From contig CAXQZM010000070.1 in NCBI GenBank assembly GCA_964228455.1, positions 12,423 through 76,422 of the forward strand: a stretch of 64,000 nt of DNA, read 5' to 3'. Origin of the DNA: CAXQZM01 sp964228455. Its GTDB lineage: Bacteria > Pseudomonadota > Alphaproteobacteria > UBA7985. The position numbers and the translations under genes are program-made. Numbering within the stretch: position 1 is the first letter of the stretch; each line of letters starts with the position of its first letter. Positions 49,883 to 56,982 of the stretch are shown piece after piece. The notes under the pieces are model-generated. The model saw only the letters and a list, made by a program, of their open reading frames with translations. It was not told the DNA's origin and did no database searches.

Positions 49883-50029
49883 ATGAGCAGACAAGCGGCA
49901 CTTTGGCAATACATGATGACCCCTTATCAGGAAACCGGTCTTGAAGGGCGCAAGCGCTTTCGAAAAAAGTCTGGACCAAATTTAGTTCGCTGGTTGCAGC
50001 GCCAACTTAACGCCGCGCTTGGCAATTAG
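49883..50029 (+). CDS. Small basic protein of 48 residues, divergent from the XRE gene
   Basis: An open frame from ATG 49883 to TAG 50029: MSRQAALWQYMMTPYQE at the start, then GLEGRKRFRKKSGPNL and VRWLQRQLNAALGN at the end, i.e. rich in Arg/Lys/Gln with aromatic residues. No family recognised. Support: it fills the gap exactly between the operator pair and the 3' end of lrp (stops interlock by 3-4 nt), and its promoter region carries repeat 2. A weak ribosome site (GAGAG) precedes the ATG. Codon choice looks ordinary for the window. Could instead be a chance ORF. Confidence 0.5.
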   Translation: MSRQAALWQYMMTPYQETGLEGRKRFRKKSGPNLVRWLQRQLNAALGN

Positions 50030-50478
50030 AGCGGCAAAGCTGTTTTTCTAACAACTTTCTTTAAACTAAACTGACTTTGTAAACGCGCGACGTGAGGAAG
50101 CGCTGTTAGTTTTGTGCGATGCAAGCGCTCGTAGTCTTCAACATCCTTTACTACGACACGAATTAGGTAATCAGATGTTCCTGCAACTAGTGTGCAGTCC
50201 ATAACTTCCGGAATCATAATAACCTCCGACTCAAATGCTCTCAATTGATCAGCGTGCTGGCTATCCAGCTCTACCGAAATAAATACTGAAGTACGAAAGC
50301 CGAGAGTGTTTGCGTTTAAAAGCGCCCTATAAGAGTCAATCACACCGTTGGATTCCAGTGCCTTTACGCGCCGGTGACAAGCAGCCGGAGATAGGCCAAT
50401 AGCGTCTGATAACTCTGCATTTGTTAAGCTTGCATCTTCCTGCAGAGATCGTAGAATTTTTTGGTCTATTTCATCCAT
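50026..50478 (-). CDS. Lrp/AsnC family transcriptional regulator
   Basis: 150 residues: an N-terminal HTH (MDEIDQKILRSLQEDASLTNAELSDAIGLSPAACHRRV, about 1-40) and a C-terminal RAM/effector domain (FISVELDSQHADQLRAFE, VAGTSDYLIRVVVKDVEDYERL). Divergent from ald with 132 bp between them, the classic pairing of an Lrp-type activator with alanine dehydrogenase (AldR/BkdR-like). Amino-acid-responsive control of ald is inference from this arrangement. Confidence 0.92.
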   Translation of the reverse strand: MDEIDQKILRSLQEDASLTNAELSDAIGLSPAACHRRVKALESNGVIDSYRALLNANTLGFRTSVFISVELDSQHADQLRAFESEVIMIPEVMDCTLVAGTSDYLIRVVVKDVEDYERLHRTKLTALPHVARLQSQFSLKKVVRKTALPL

Positions 50479-50492
50479 ATAGAATATTTTCC

Positions 50493-50520
50493 TAATATTA
50501 ATAATAACATTAATATATTA
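50493..50520. promoter_or_regulatory. AT-rich palindromes in the lrp-ald gap (possible Lrp operator)
   Basis: TAATATTA (50493-50500) and TAATATATTA (50511-50520) are perfect palindromes whose centres lie 19 bp apart, in a very AT-rich stretch just upstream of lrp. Lrp-type proteins prefer such sites, but the match is not specific. Confidence 0.35.
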
Positions 50521-50610
50521 TCTTAATTTAATCCATAATTTTCGGAAATCCGCAAGGACATTTCTGAGTCGATATGTATTTAAAGTACCATCAACTCAGG
50601 AGAATTATAC

Positions 50611-51654
50611 ATGAGAATTGGCGTCCCCAGCGAGATTAAGCCCCAGGAAAAACGAGTGGGGCTCACCCCTGAATCAGTCGCCGCTCTAATATCGGACGGA
50701 CATGAGGTCATTGTGCAAGCTGGTGCAGGTTCTGGGATTGGAGCTGAGGACAAGGCCTATGCAGCTGCTGGTGCAACAATTGAAGTGAGCCGAGACAATA
50801 TCTTTGCGTCATCTGATATGATTGTAAAGGTTAAGGAACCACAAGCTGAGGAGATAGCATTGCTCAGATCAGATCAGCTATTATTTACTTATCTGCATCT
50901 GGCACCCGATCGACCCCAAACCGAAGGCCTTCTTGCGTCGGGATGCACGGCTATAGCTTATGAGACCATAACAGACAAAAACGGAGCCCTGCCACTATTG
51001 CGTCCTATGTCTCAGGTTGCGGGCCGCATGGCCGTTCACGTTGCTGCAACAACACTTCAGCATACAAATGGTGGACAAGGCTTGCTTATTGGGGGTGTTC
51101 CAGGTGTAGGTCCAGCTAAGGTGCTAATACTAGGCGGAGGAGTGTCCGGTCGTCATGCGGCGCAAATGGCAGTTGGAATGGGCGCTGATGTAACGGTTTT
51201 TGACCTAAACGTAGCCACCCTTGAACAGCTCGACATACAGTTTGGCGCCTCCCTAAAAACCCAATTTTCTACTCGCGCGGCCCTGTCAGCTGCGCTGAAA
51301 ACTGCCGATGTAGTAATTGGAGCAGTTCTTGTAGCGGGGGCAAAAGCGCCTAAATTGGTTACAGCACACGATCTAAAAACTATGAAAGCTGGCTCGGTTC
51401 TAGTAGACATTGCTATCGACCAGGGTGGTTGTTTTGAAACTTCTAAAGCCACCACACACGAAAGCCCAACCTATGTTGTAGACGACGTCGTGCACTATTG
51501 TGTTGCGAATATGCCCGGCGGAGTGCCAAAAACTTCAACTTACGCCCTCAATGCAGCAACACTACCGTTCGCGCGCGCACTAGCAAACAAGGGTTGGAGA
51601 CAAGCTTGTGCAGAGGATCAACATATAGCACTGGGCCTAAAAATTCACGCTTGA
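50611..51654 (+). CDS. ald: Alanine dehydrogenase, ending at an early in-frame TGA
   Basis: NAD-dependent interconversion of L-alanine and pyruvate + ammonia. The 347 residues up to the TGA hold MRIGVPSEIKPQEKRVGLTP, Lys75 (KVKEP) and His96 (TYLHLAPD) of the active site, the nucleotide loop ILGGGVSGRHAAQMAVGMGADVTVFD-like region (about 170-195), and YCVANMPGGVPKTSTYALN. Family members are about 370 residues; after the TGA the same frame runs another 18 residues (HPEVAHAFPELPNSL) to TAA at 51709-51711, which looks like the missing end. A CAGGAG ribosome site precedes the ATG. Under control of the divergent Lrp. Confidence 0.93.
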   Translation: MRIGVPSEIKPQEKRVGLTPESVAALISDGHEVIVQAGAGSGIGAEDKAYAAAGATIEVSRDNIFASSDMIVKVKEPQAEEIALLRSDQLLFTYLHLAPDRPQTEGLLASGCTAIAYETITDKNGALPLLRPMSQVAGRMAVHVAATTLQHTNGGQGLLIGGVPGVGPAKVLILGGGVSGRHAAQMAVGMGADVTVFDLNVATLEQLDIQFGASLKTQFSTRAALSAALKTADVVIGAVLVAGAKAPKLVTAHDLKTMKAGSVLVDIAIDQGGCFETSKATTHESPTYVVDDVVHYCVANMPGGVPKTSTYALNAATLPFARALANKGWRQACAEDQHIALGLKIHA

Positions 51655-51711
51655 AAAATCGAGCACCCCGAAGTGGCGCACGCGTTTCCAGAGCTACCGA
51701 ATTCGCTCTAA
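51652..51711 (+). other. In-frame continuation of ald after TGA
   Basis: TGA at 51652-51654 then AAA ATC GAG CAC CCC GAA GTG and so on to TAA at 51709. The encoded K-I-E-H-P-E-V-A-H-A-F-P-E-L-P pattern fits the normal Ald C-terminus (His-Pro/VA/AF), so TGA probably replaces a Gly codon (GGA) by a single base change, or is read through. Confidence 0.55.
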
Positions 51712-51847
51712 ATACCGACTGTTAGGTCCAGCAATAAGTTGCAGAAGTGTCGAATTTTTAAAGTTTTCAAGCCTGCACTGATTAATTTCAGTCATCCTAA
51801 ATACTCCGATCTGGAATATTTCCTGAGTAGTGACTAGAGGCTGCAGG

Positions 51848-52762
51848 ATGTATCATGTTGCAGCATTTTATAGATTCGCGAACTTTTTTAATTATCGGGA
51901 ACTTAAAGAAAGTTGGCACCGGGAGGCTAAGCGCCGAGGAATCAAAGGCACCATTTTACTTGCTAAAGAGGGCATAAACGGGACCATGGCTGTTCCAAAC
52001 AATCAATACCCTCTATCGGATTTTCTAGATAATGTTGTTGGCTTATACCCAGGCTTGGAAAAGGTTGAACGCAAATGGTCTCAAACTCAAAATGAGCCGT
52101 TTCGAAAGCTTAAGGTGCGCTTAAAAAAAGAAATTGTTACTTTGGGAGTCCCCGGCACAAGTCCATCACTCTCGGGCGGAAAACATGTGGGTGTTAGCCG
52201 CTGGAACGAGCTGCTGTCAGATCCAAATACTTTGGTAATTGACACTCGTAACGATTACGAAGTTGCTCTCGGGACTTTCAAAGGAGCCATCAACCCCAGG
52301 ACCGCAAGCTTTAGGGACTTCCCTGAGTACGTCAAAGCTCAACTTCATAACCAGCGTGGACGGCCCGTTGCGATGTTTTGCACGGGCGGCATTCGATGTG
52401 AAAAGGCAAGTGCCTATATGCGCGACCAAGGTTTTAATGAAGTATATCAACTTGACGGAGGGATCCTGAATTATCTTGCAACCGTTGATAAAAAACATAG
52501 TCAGTGGGAGGGCGACTGTTTCGTATTTGACGACCGCGTTGCCGTAACACACAATTTAGAACCTAGCGGTCATTCGATGTGTAGCGCTTGTCGCCAACCA
52601 ATCTCTGATGAGGACAAATCAGACAAACGCTATGTTGCCGGAGAATCCTGTCCAGCATGCTTTGGAACGAAATCAGAAGAAGCTCTACAATCCAGCCGAG
52701 AGCGCTACAAACAAATCATCCTAGCCGCTCAACGCGGAGAGCAGCACCTTAGACGGGATTAA
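51848..52762 (+). CDS. trhO: tRNA uridine(34) hydroxylase TrhO (rhodanese-like)
   Basis: Oxygen-dependent hydroxylation of wobble uridine to ho5U. The 304-residue protein from ATG 51848 has an acylphosphatase-like N-terminal domain (FYRFANFFNYRELKESWH, LLAKEGINGTMAV), a rhodanese domain with VIDTRNDYEVALGTFKGAINP and the catalytic Cys178 in FCTGGIRCEKASAYM, and a C-terminal zinc-like CSACRQPISDED...ESCPACF. An upstream in-frame codon (51830) is less likely since GCTGCAGG precedes the ATG. The 3' end overlaps csaA by 4 bp. Confidence 0.95.
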   Translation: MYHVAAFYRFANFFNYRELKESWHREAKRRGIKGTILLAKEGINGTMAVPNNQYPLSDFLDNVVGLYPGLEKVERKWSQTQNEPFRKLKVRLKKEIVTLGVPGTSPSLSGGKHVGVSRWNELLSDPNTLVIDTRNDYEVALGTFKGAINPRTASFRDFPEYVKAQLHNQRGRPVAMFCTGGIRCEKASAYMRDQGFNEVYQLDGGILNYLATVDKKHSQWEGDCFVFDDRVAVTHNLEPSGHSMCSACRQPISDEDKSDKRYVAGESCPACFGTKSEEALQSSRERYKQIILAAQRGEQHLRRD

Positions 52763-53106
52763 ATTAAGCGCTGGCCATTAGGGACAGCCTTGTCTGGTGC
52801 GATCAAAACTATGCCTTTATCCTGGTCTTCAAGCCCGAGACATAGAAACTCTGACATAAAAGGACCAATCTGACGGTCACTGAAATTAACAACGCCGCAA
52901 ACCTGCTTTCCGACTAACTCATCCGGGCTGTAGTTATTAGTAATCTGCGCGCTCGATTTTTTTAAGCCAATCGTTGGGCCGAAATCCACCCAGATTTTAA
53001 TTGCAGGTTTTCGAGCTTCAGGAAATGGTTCGGCGTTTGTAATAGTGCCGACGCGAATATCGACCTTTAGGAAATCATCAAAGGGAATAATTCTAGGAGT
53101 AGTCAT
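52759..53106 (-). CDS. csaA: CsaA-like tRNA-binding domain protein
   Basis: 115-residue OB-fold protein with IPFDDFLKVDIRVGTITNAEPFPEARKPAIKI-like start and SSAQITNNYSPDEL, VCGVVNFSDRQIGPFMSEFLCLGL, IVLIAPDKAVPNGQRL. This is CsaA, a putative export chaperone that shares the EMAP/Arc1p tRNA-binding fold. From ATG 53106; an in-frame start 33 nt upstream would add MINSLLSYISN. Convergent with trhO. Confidence 0.93.
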   Translation of the reverse strand: MTTPRIIPFDDFLKVDIRVGTITNAEPFPEARKPAIKIWVDFGPTIGLKKSSAQITNNYSPDELVGKQVCGVVNFSDRQIGPFMSEFLCLGLEDQDKGIVLIAPDKAVPNGQRLI

Positions 53107-53213
53107 ATTTGAAATGTAGCTTAACAATGAGTTTATCACACCGGACTGAGCAAATTATGCTATTCTTTACAACCTCTTGCTAAGCGCAAAAACTTAAAGC
53201 CCTCAGAAGCATT

Positions 53214-54023
53214 CTAAGACTGGCAGTTAATGCAGAAAAATGAACTACGGTTAGACTGCACTACGCGCATTATTTTGTCTCCACATGAAGAGCAAGGCTC
53301 GCCCTCGCGACCATACACTGCCCATGCATGCTGAAAATAGCCAAGCTCGCCATCCGCTTGAACGAAGTCACGAAGCGATGAACCCCCAGCTTCAATCGCT
53401 CGATTCAACACGTCACGGATTGAAATAGTCAGCTTTTGAGCTTCACTTTTAGTGACGTTTCTTGCTTCACGAGTGGGACTAACTCCTGCTTGAAATAAAG
53501 CTTCTGAACAATAAATGTTGCCAACACCAACAACTACACGCTGATCAAGCAAACGGGATTTTATCGATGCCTTCCCTTGTCTAAGCTGACCATACAAATA
53601 TTTGCTACTAAATTCATTCCCCAAAGGTTCTGGGCCAAGATTATTAAGAAACTTAGAAGTCGTGCCGGCCTTAATCAGATCCATAAACCCAAAACGACGA
53701 GGGTCATTATAGCGAATTTCAATCCCGTGGTCAGTTTCAAAAATCACATGGTCATGTTTTACCAAGGGCCCTTTAGTGATCGTAAAACGACCACTCATAC
53801 CCAGATGCATTAACGCAATGTCTCCGCTTTCAAAATGCCAGAGCATGTACTTTGCTCTCCTTGATAGTTTGACAATTCTGCTGCGCGTCAAAACCTCTGT
53901 AAATCCCTTGGGAAAGGGAAATCTCAGATCTGGTCTAGTTACTAAGACCTTATTCAGTGCATGTCCTTGGAGCACTGGAGACAAACCGCGCATGACGGTC
54001 TCTACCTCAGGAAGCTCTGGCAT
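53214..54023 (-). CDS. mutM: Formamidopyrimidine-DNA glycosylase (Fpg/MutM)
   Basis: Removes 8-oxoguanine and formamidopyrimidines. From ATG 54023 the 269-residue protein begins MPELPEVETVMRG with catalytic Pro2/Glu3, then RRAKYMLWHFESGDIALMHLGMSGRF, an H2TH domain with VGVGNIYCSEALFQAGVSP, and a C-terminal zinc finger CSSCGDKI...CINCQ. The in-frame codon at 54044 lies in the GST gene and would disrupt the N-terminal proline nucleophile, so it is rejected. Very close to, and probably co-transcribed with, the upstream GST gene. Confidence 0.97.
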   Translation of the reverse strand: MPELPEVETVMRGLSPVLQGHALNKVLVTRPDLRFPFPKGFTEVLTRSRIVKLSRRAKYMLWHFESGDIALMHLGMSGRFTITKGPLVKHDHVIFETDHGIEIRYNDPRRFGFMDLIKAGTTSKFLNNLGPEPLGNEFSSKYLYGQLRQGKASIKSRLLDQRVVVGVGNIYCSEALFQAGVSPTREARNVTKSEAQKLTISIRDVLNRAIEAGGSSLRDFVQADGELGYFQHAWAVYGREGEPCSSCGDKIMRVVQSNRSSFFCINCQS

Positions 54024-54024
54024 A

Positions 54025-54630
54025 CTAAGGTCTAGTTTCTTCAAAGATTGGGTGTGACTGTAAAAGCCGATGCTCTAACTGTTCTATGTTTTTGAACGTA
54101 CCAATCACGTTCAACTCGGGACATGTTTTCCTTATAAATTGGGCCGCAACAAACACTGCAATGTCTGCATGTGTAAGTTGCTCACCAAACATATATGGAT
54201 GCACCTCATAACAACGACTATCTAATGCTTTCAAACCATCTTTTATTTGCCATGCACAACGCTCCATCCAATCTGGATAACGGAATTGAGGAGGCCGACG
54301 TGTCTGCTCGTAGTAAAGTGACATGCCTTTATCACAGGTTCCCATTGCGATCGACATGGTTTCCTCACAAAAAAGGTCCATTCTTTTATCCACTGGGCGA
54401 AACTCCCCCGTTTTCTGGTCCAACCAACGCAGGATTGTCTGGCTGTCCACAAATGTTTGATCAGAATCAACCAGAAACGGAACACGTCCCAACGGGTTAT
54501 GGCGACGAAGCTCAGCCTCATCGGGACCAGTCATTTTTACTAGAAACTCAAACTCAATATTGGCTAGACTGAGCGCTATTGTGCATCTTCTAGTAAATGG
54601 GGAAAGGTTCGAACCGTATAACTTTATCAT
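54025..54630 (-). CDS. Glutathione S-transferase family protein
   Basis: 201 residues. N-terminal thioredoxin-like domain: MIKLYGSNLSPFTRRCTIAL (Ser/Cys-type active-site position), NPLGRVPFLVDSDQTFVDSQTILRWLD (glutathione-binding region with the conserved Pro-x-x and DSQ), then an all-helical C-terminal domain (LTHADIAVFVAAQFI). Class not determined; probably bacterial stress-type GST. 1 nt before mutM, both leftward; a redox/repair pairing is inference. Confidence 0.9.
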   Translation of the reverse strand: MIKLYGSNLSPFTRRCTIALSLANIEFEFLVKMTGPDEAELRRHNPLGRVPFLVDSDQTFVDSQTILRWLDQKTGEFRPVDKRMDLFCEETMSIAMGTCDKGMSLYYEQTRRPPQFRYPDWMERCAWQIKDGLKALDSRCYEVHPYMFGEQLTHADIAVFVAAQFIRKTCPELNVIGTFKNIEQLEHRLLQSHPIFEETRP

Positions 54631-54717
54631 AATATCTAAAATCTCTCCAACTTTGATTAACTTGAAATGACTTAGGAAGACCGATAAAGGCTGGCAATCA
54701 ATTTTAAGGAATGTAAA

Positions 54718-55326
54718 ATGAACCGTCTAAACGCCCCAACGTTTTTCGATCTTGCCGTCCCTGTTTCTGGATCTAATGTCATTGTAAGAAATACTCTCTT
54801 GGTGGTGTTGGGCTCTTTAATTCTTGCAATTTCAGCGCGTGCTCAGGTGAACATTGGGCCGATACCTATAACACTGCAGACCTTAGCTTTAATGGTGATG
54901 GGAGCCACTTACGGCTGGCGTTTAGCCGGTCTTACAGTGGTGACATACCTTACTTATGGCATTATGGGTTTTTCTGTTTTTGCCAACCCACCATTTACTG
55001 GAATTGTATACCTCTTAGCATCACCCTCGGCTGGGTTTCTCTGGGGTTTCATTGCTGGCGCAATGTTCATTGGAGCGGCTGCTCAGTGGGGCATGGCACG
55101 CAACCCTGTTATGTTAGCGGGCGCTATGATGATCGCTCACGTGATTATCTATATTCCTGGTGTTTTATGGGGGTCAACTTTCATTGGAGAAACATGGCTT
55201 CCACAGGGTGAACTGTTTAATGTCTTCGTCACACCGTTCCTCCTGGGCGACACTATAAAGATACTTATTGCAGTTGCTGTTGTTCCAGTTTCATTCAAAG
55301 CAATCGAAGCAATTAAAAGAAACTAA
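54718..55326 (+). CDS. bioY: Biotin transporter BioY
   Basis: 202-residue membrane protein, about six spans, the substrate-specific component of the biotin uptake system. VNIGPIPITLQTLALMVMGA is the conserved biotin-binding strand (about 43-62), and YGIMGFSVFANPP, VYLLASPSAGFLWGFIAG and MIAHVIIYIPGVLWG follow. The generic EcfA/EcfT genes are not adjacent, so it works alone or with remote ones. No BioR box (TTATNNATAA) was found upstream. Single gene divergent from the GST gene. Confidence 0.95.
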   Translation: MNRLNAPTFFDLAVPVSGSNVIVRNTLLVVLGSLILAISARAQVNIGPIPITLQTLALMVMGATYGWRLAGLTVVTYLTYGIMGFSVFANPPFTGIVYLLASPSAGFLWGFIAGAMFIGAAAQWGMARNPVMLAGAMMIAHVIIYIPGVLWGSTFIGETWLPQGELFNVFVTPFLLGDTIKILIAVAVVPVSFKAIEAIKRN

Positions 55327-56564
55327 TTCACCTTCTTTAAAACGGCGGCAAAGAAGCCGTCCAGATTTAACTTCGTATTAGGGGTGGTTCGTAACCACCC
55401 TTTTTCTTTTGACCACGTTCCAGGTGGAAGCGTGCAAGTTGGCGTTATTAACTGAAACTCTGGAGCTTCTTCCAGAAATGCCTCAATCTGCATCTCCCCT
55501 TCTTCCGGGAAAAGTGAACAAACCGCATAAACCAGAAGGCCTTCTGGCTTCAGCCAGTTGATGGCCCTTCGAAGTAAGGCCGCCTGAATTGGAACATTCT
55601 CTAACTGGTCCTTACGGCTATGTATCCAGGGCCATTCTGGATGTCTTCGTATAGTGCCCGAAGCACTGCACGGAGCATCAAGGACAATTAGATCAAAGGG
55701 ATCTTTTGGTAGAAATTTTCGGGCATCTTCGCGAATCAACTTAGCAGATAATCCCGTTCGCTCTAAATTACTTTGCACCTTTTTTAGTCGTGTTTCTGAA
55801 ACATCTAATGCAGTGACATCTGCCCCCGCAGCAGAGAGCTGCATGGTTTTGCCTCCAGGCGCTGCACAAACATCTAGGACATGTCGACCTTGTAAATCTC
55901 CTAAGAGACGAACTGGTAAACTTGCTGCCAAGTCCTGAACCCACCAGTTTCCATCTTCGAATCCAGGCAGATTGCGCGGGTCACAAGCAGGCATTCGACG
56001 ATGATGCACAAGCAAGCTTTCCCCGCCGTTAAAACTGGCTTTAGGCTTTAAAGTAATATCAAGATCCGGAACCTCTCTTAAGCCAAGCGCAAGATCATTT
56101 GCTCTATCTTTTCCATAAGAATCTTCCCATACATCAATCATCCAGGGGGGCACAGCTACTGCATTTTTCAACCTGTAGCTCGCAAGTTCAAAGTCACGAA
56201 CGACCCCCCTCAACACAGCATTAACTAGACCGCGCAACGACTTTGGAGCGAGACTTACCGTCTCGTTTAAAACAGCATGAGGCTGTCCGCCCAATACAAG
56301 CAATTCAGCTGTACCTAACCTTAGGGGGCCCAAAGCAGCGGGAGAGAGGCTCTCTAGTGGCTTGGTTAAGAGATCTGAAAAAGCAGCGTCCAAGGCATGA
56401 TGATGTCGAAAAACATGCGTCACTAATGCGCGAACATGAGACTGATCACGAGCATCTAATTTTCGAAACTGAGGATGCTGTCGCAATACATAGTCTATTG
56501 GCTTTCTCTCGCCTTTAACTTGACCAATTAATTTCAGCGCCAACGCTCTTGGCTTTAATTCCAT
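55323..56564 (-). CDS. rsmB: 16S rRNA (cytosine-967) C5-methyltransferase RsmB family
   Basis: 413-residue m5C methyltransferase. N-terminal NusB-like RNA-binding domain (about residues 1-140: LALKLIGQVKGERKPIDYVL, HAVLNETVSLAPKSLRGLVNAVLRG), then a Rossmann fold with VCAAPGGKTMQLS (about 225-237), DVSETRLKKVQSNLER, and the catalytic DAPCSASGTIRRHPEWPW with Cys, and the second motif VYAVCSLFPEEGE. Length standard. Its 3' end overlaps the convergent bioY by 4 bp. In relatives htpX and the DUF1674 gene adjoin it; only the latter is here. Confidence 0.94.
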   Translation of the reverse strand: MELKPRALALKLIGQVKGERKPIDYVLRQHPQFRKLDARDQSHVRALVTHVFRHHHALDAAFSDLLTKPLESLSPAALGPLRLGTAELLVLGGQPHAVLNETVSLAPKSLRGLVNAVLRGVVRDFELASYRLKNAVAVPPWMIDVWEDSYGKDRANDLALGLREVPDLDITLKPKASFNGGESLLVHHRRMPACDPRNLPGFEDGNWWVQDLAASLPVRLLGDLQGRHVLDVCAAPGGKTMQLSAAGADVTALDVSETRLKKVQSNLERTGLSAKLIREDARKFLPKDPFDLIVLDAPCSASGTIRRHPEWPWIHSRKDQLENVPIQAALLRRAINWLKPEGLLVYAVCSLFPEEGEMQIEAFLEEAPEFQLITPTCTLPPGTWSKEKGWLRTTPNTKLNLDGFFAAVLKKVN

Positions 56565-56719
56565 CTATATCTTTCCTAGACACACCCAGTCTGGCGCTGA
56601 AGTTTTTACTTGCTTAAAAGCCCATGCAATAAAGCCTACAGCACCTTGTAACTCGCAAACCTAGGTTAGCAATCATTCACTGCTCTTGTTCTTGTTCCAA
56701 TTTCTTCCATATCTCGGAT

Positions 56720-56935
56720 ATGTTTAAGAATTTCAAAGGCCATAACGTGCAAAAAAAACCACCGCTCGCAGGTGGAGAAGCGTTAACGAAGACAGAACTG
56801 CAAGATTTAATCAAAAAGAAGCGTCTTTCCGCGAAAGCCGAAGAAAAGCATACAGGCGAAAATGGGGGACCAGAGGGCCCCGAGCCTACTCGTTACGGAG
56901 ATTGGGAGGTAGGAGGAAGGGTATCAGACTTCTGA
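56720..56935 (+). CDS. DUF1674 / SDHAF4-like succinate dehydrogenase assembly factor
   Basis: 71-residue protein with a variable basic N-terminus and the diagnostic C-terminal motif PEPTRYGDWEVGGRVSDF. In eukaryotes and bacteria this motif defines SDHAF4 (Sdh8), which binds flavinylated SdhA before holoenzyme assembly and limits free-radical production. Short form typical of Alphaproteobacteria. Divergent from rsmB, 36 kb from sdhCDA. The start (ATG 56720) could also be a GTG further in; the functional end is unambiguous. Confidence 0.9.
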   Translation: MFKNFKGHNVQKKPPLAGGEALTKTELQDLIKKKRLSAKAEEKHTGENGGPEGPEPTRYGDWEVGGRVSDF

Positions 56936-56982
56936 ATTAAGGCCTAGATTAAAGCATCAACTCCACATCAAGATAGTATGTT

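Noticed and set aside
49477..50029. Toxin-antitoxin pair (XRE plus small ORF)
   Set aside because: The small protein has no known toxin motif and lies divergently, unlike typical co-directional TA pairs; kept as an unclassified regulatory unit.
54600..54717. BioR-type operator (TTATNNATAA) upstream of bioY
   Set aside because: TTATCATAAT is similar but lacks the palindromic arms, so I do not call it.
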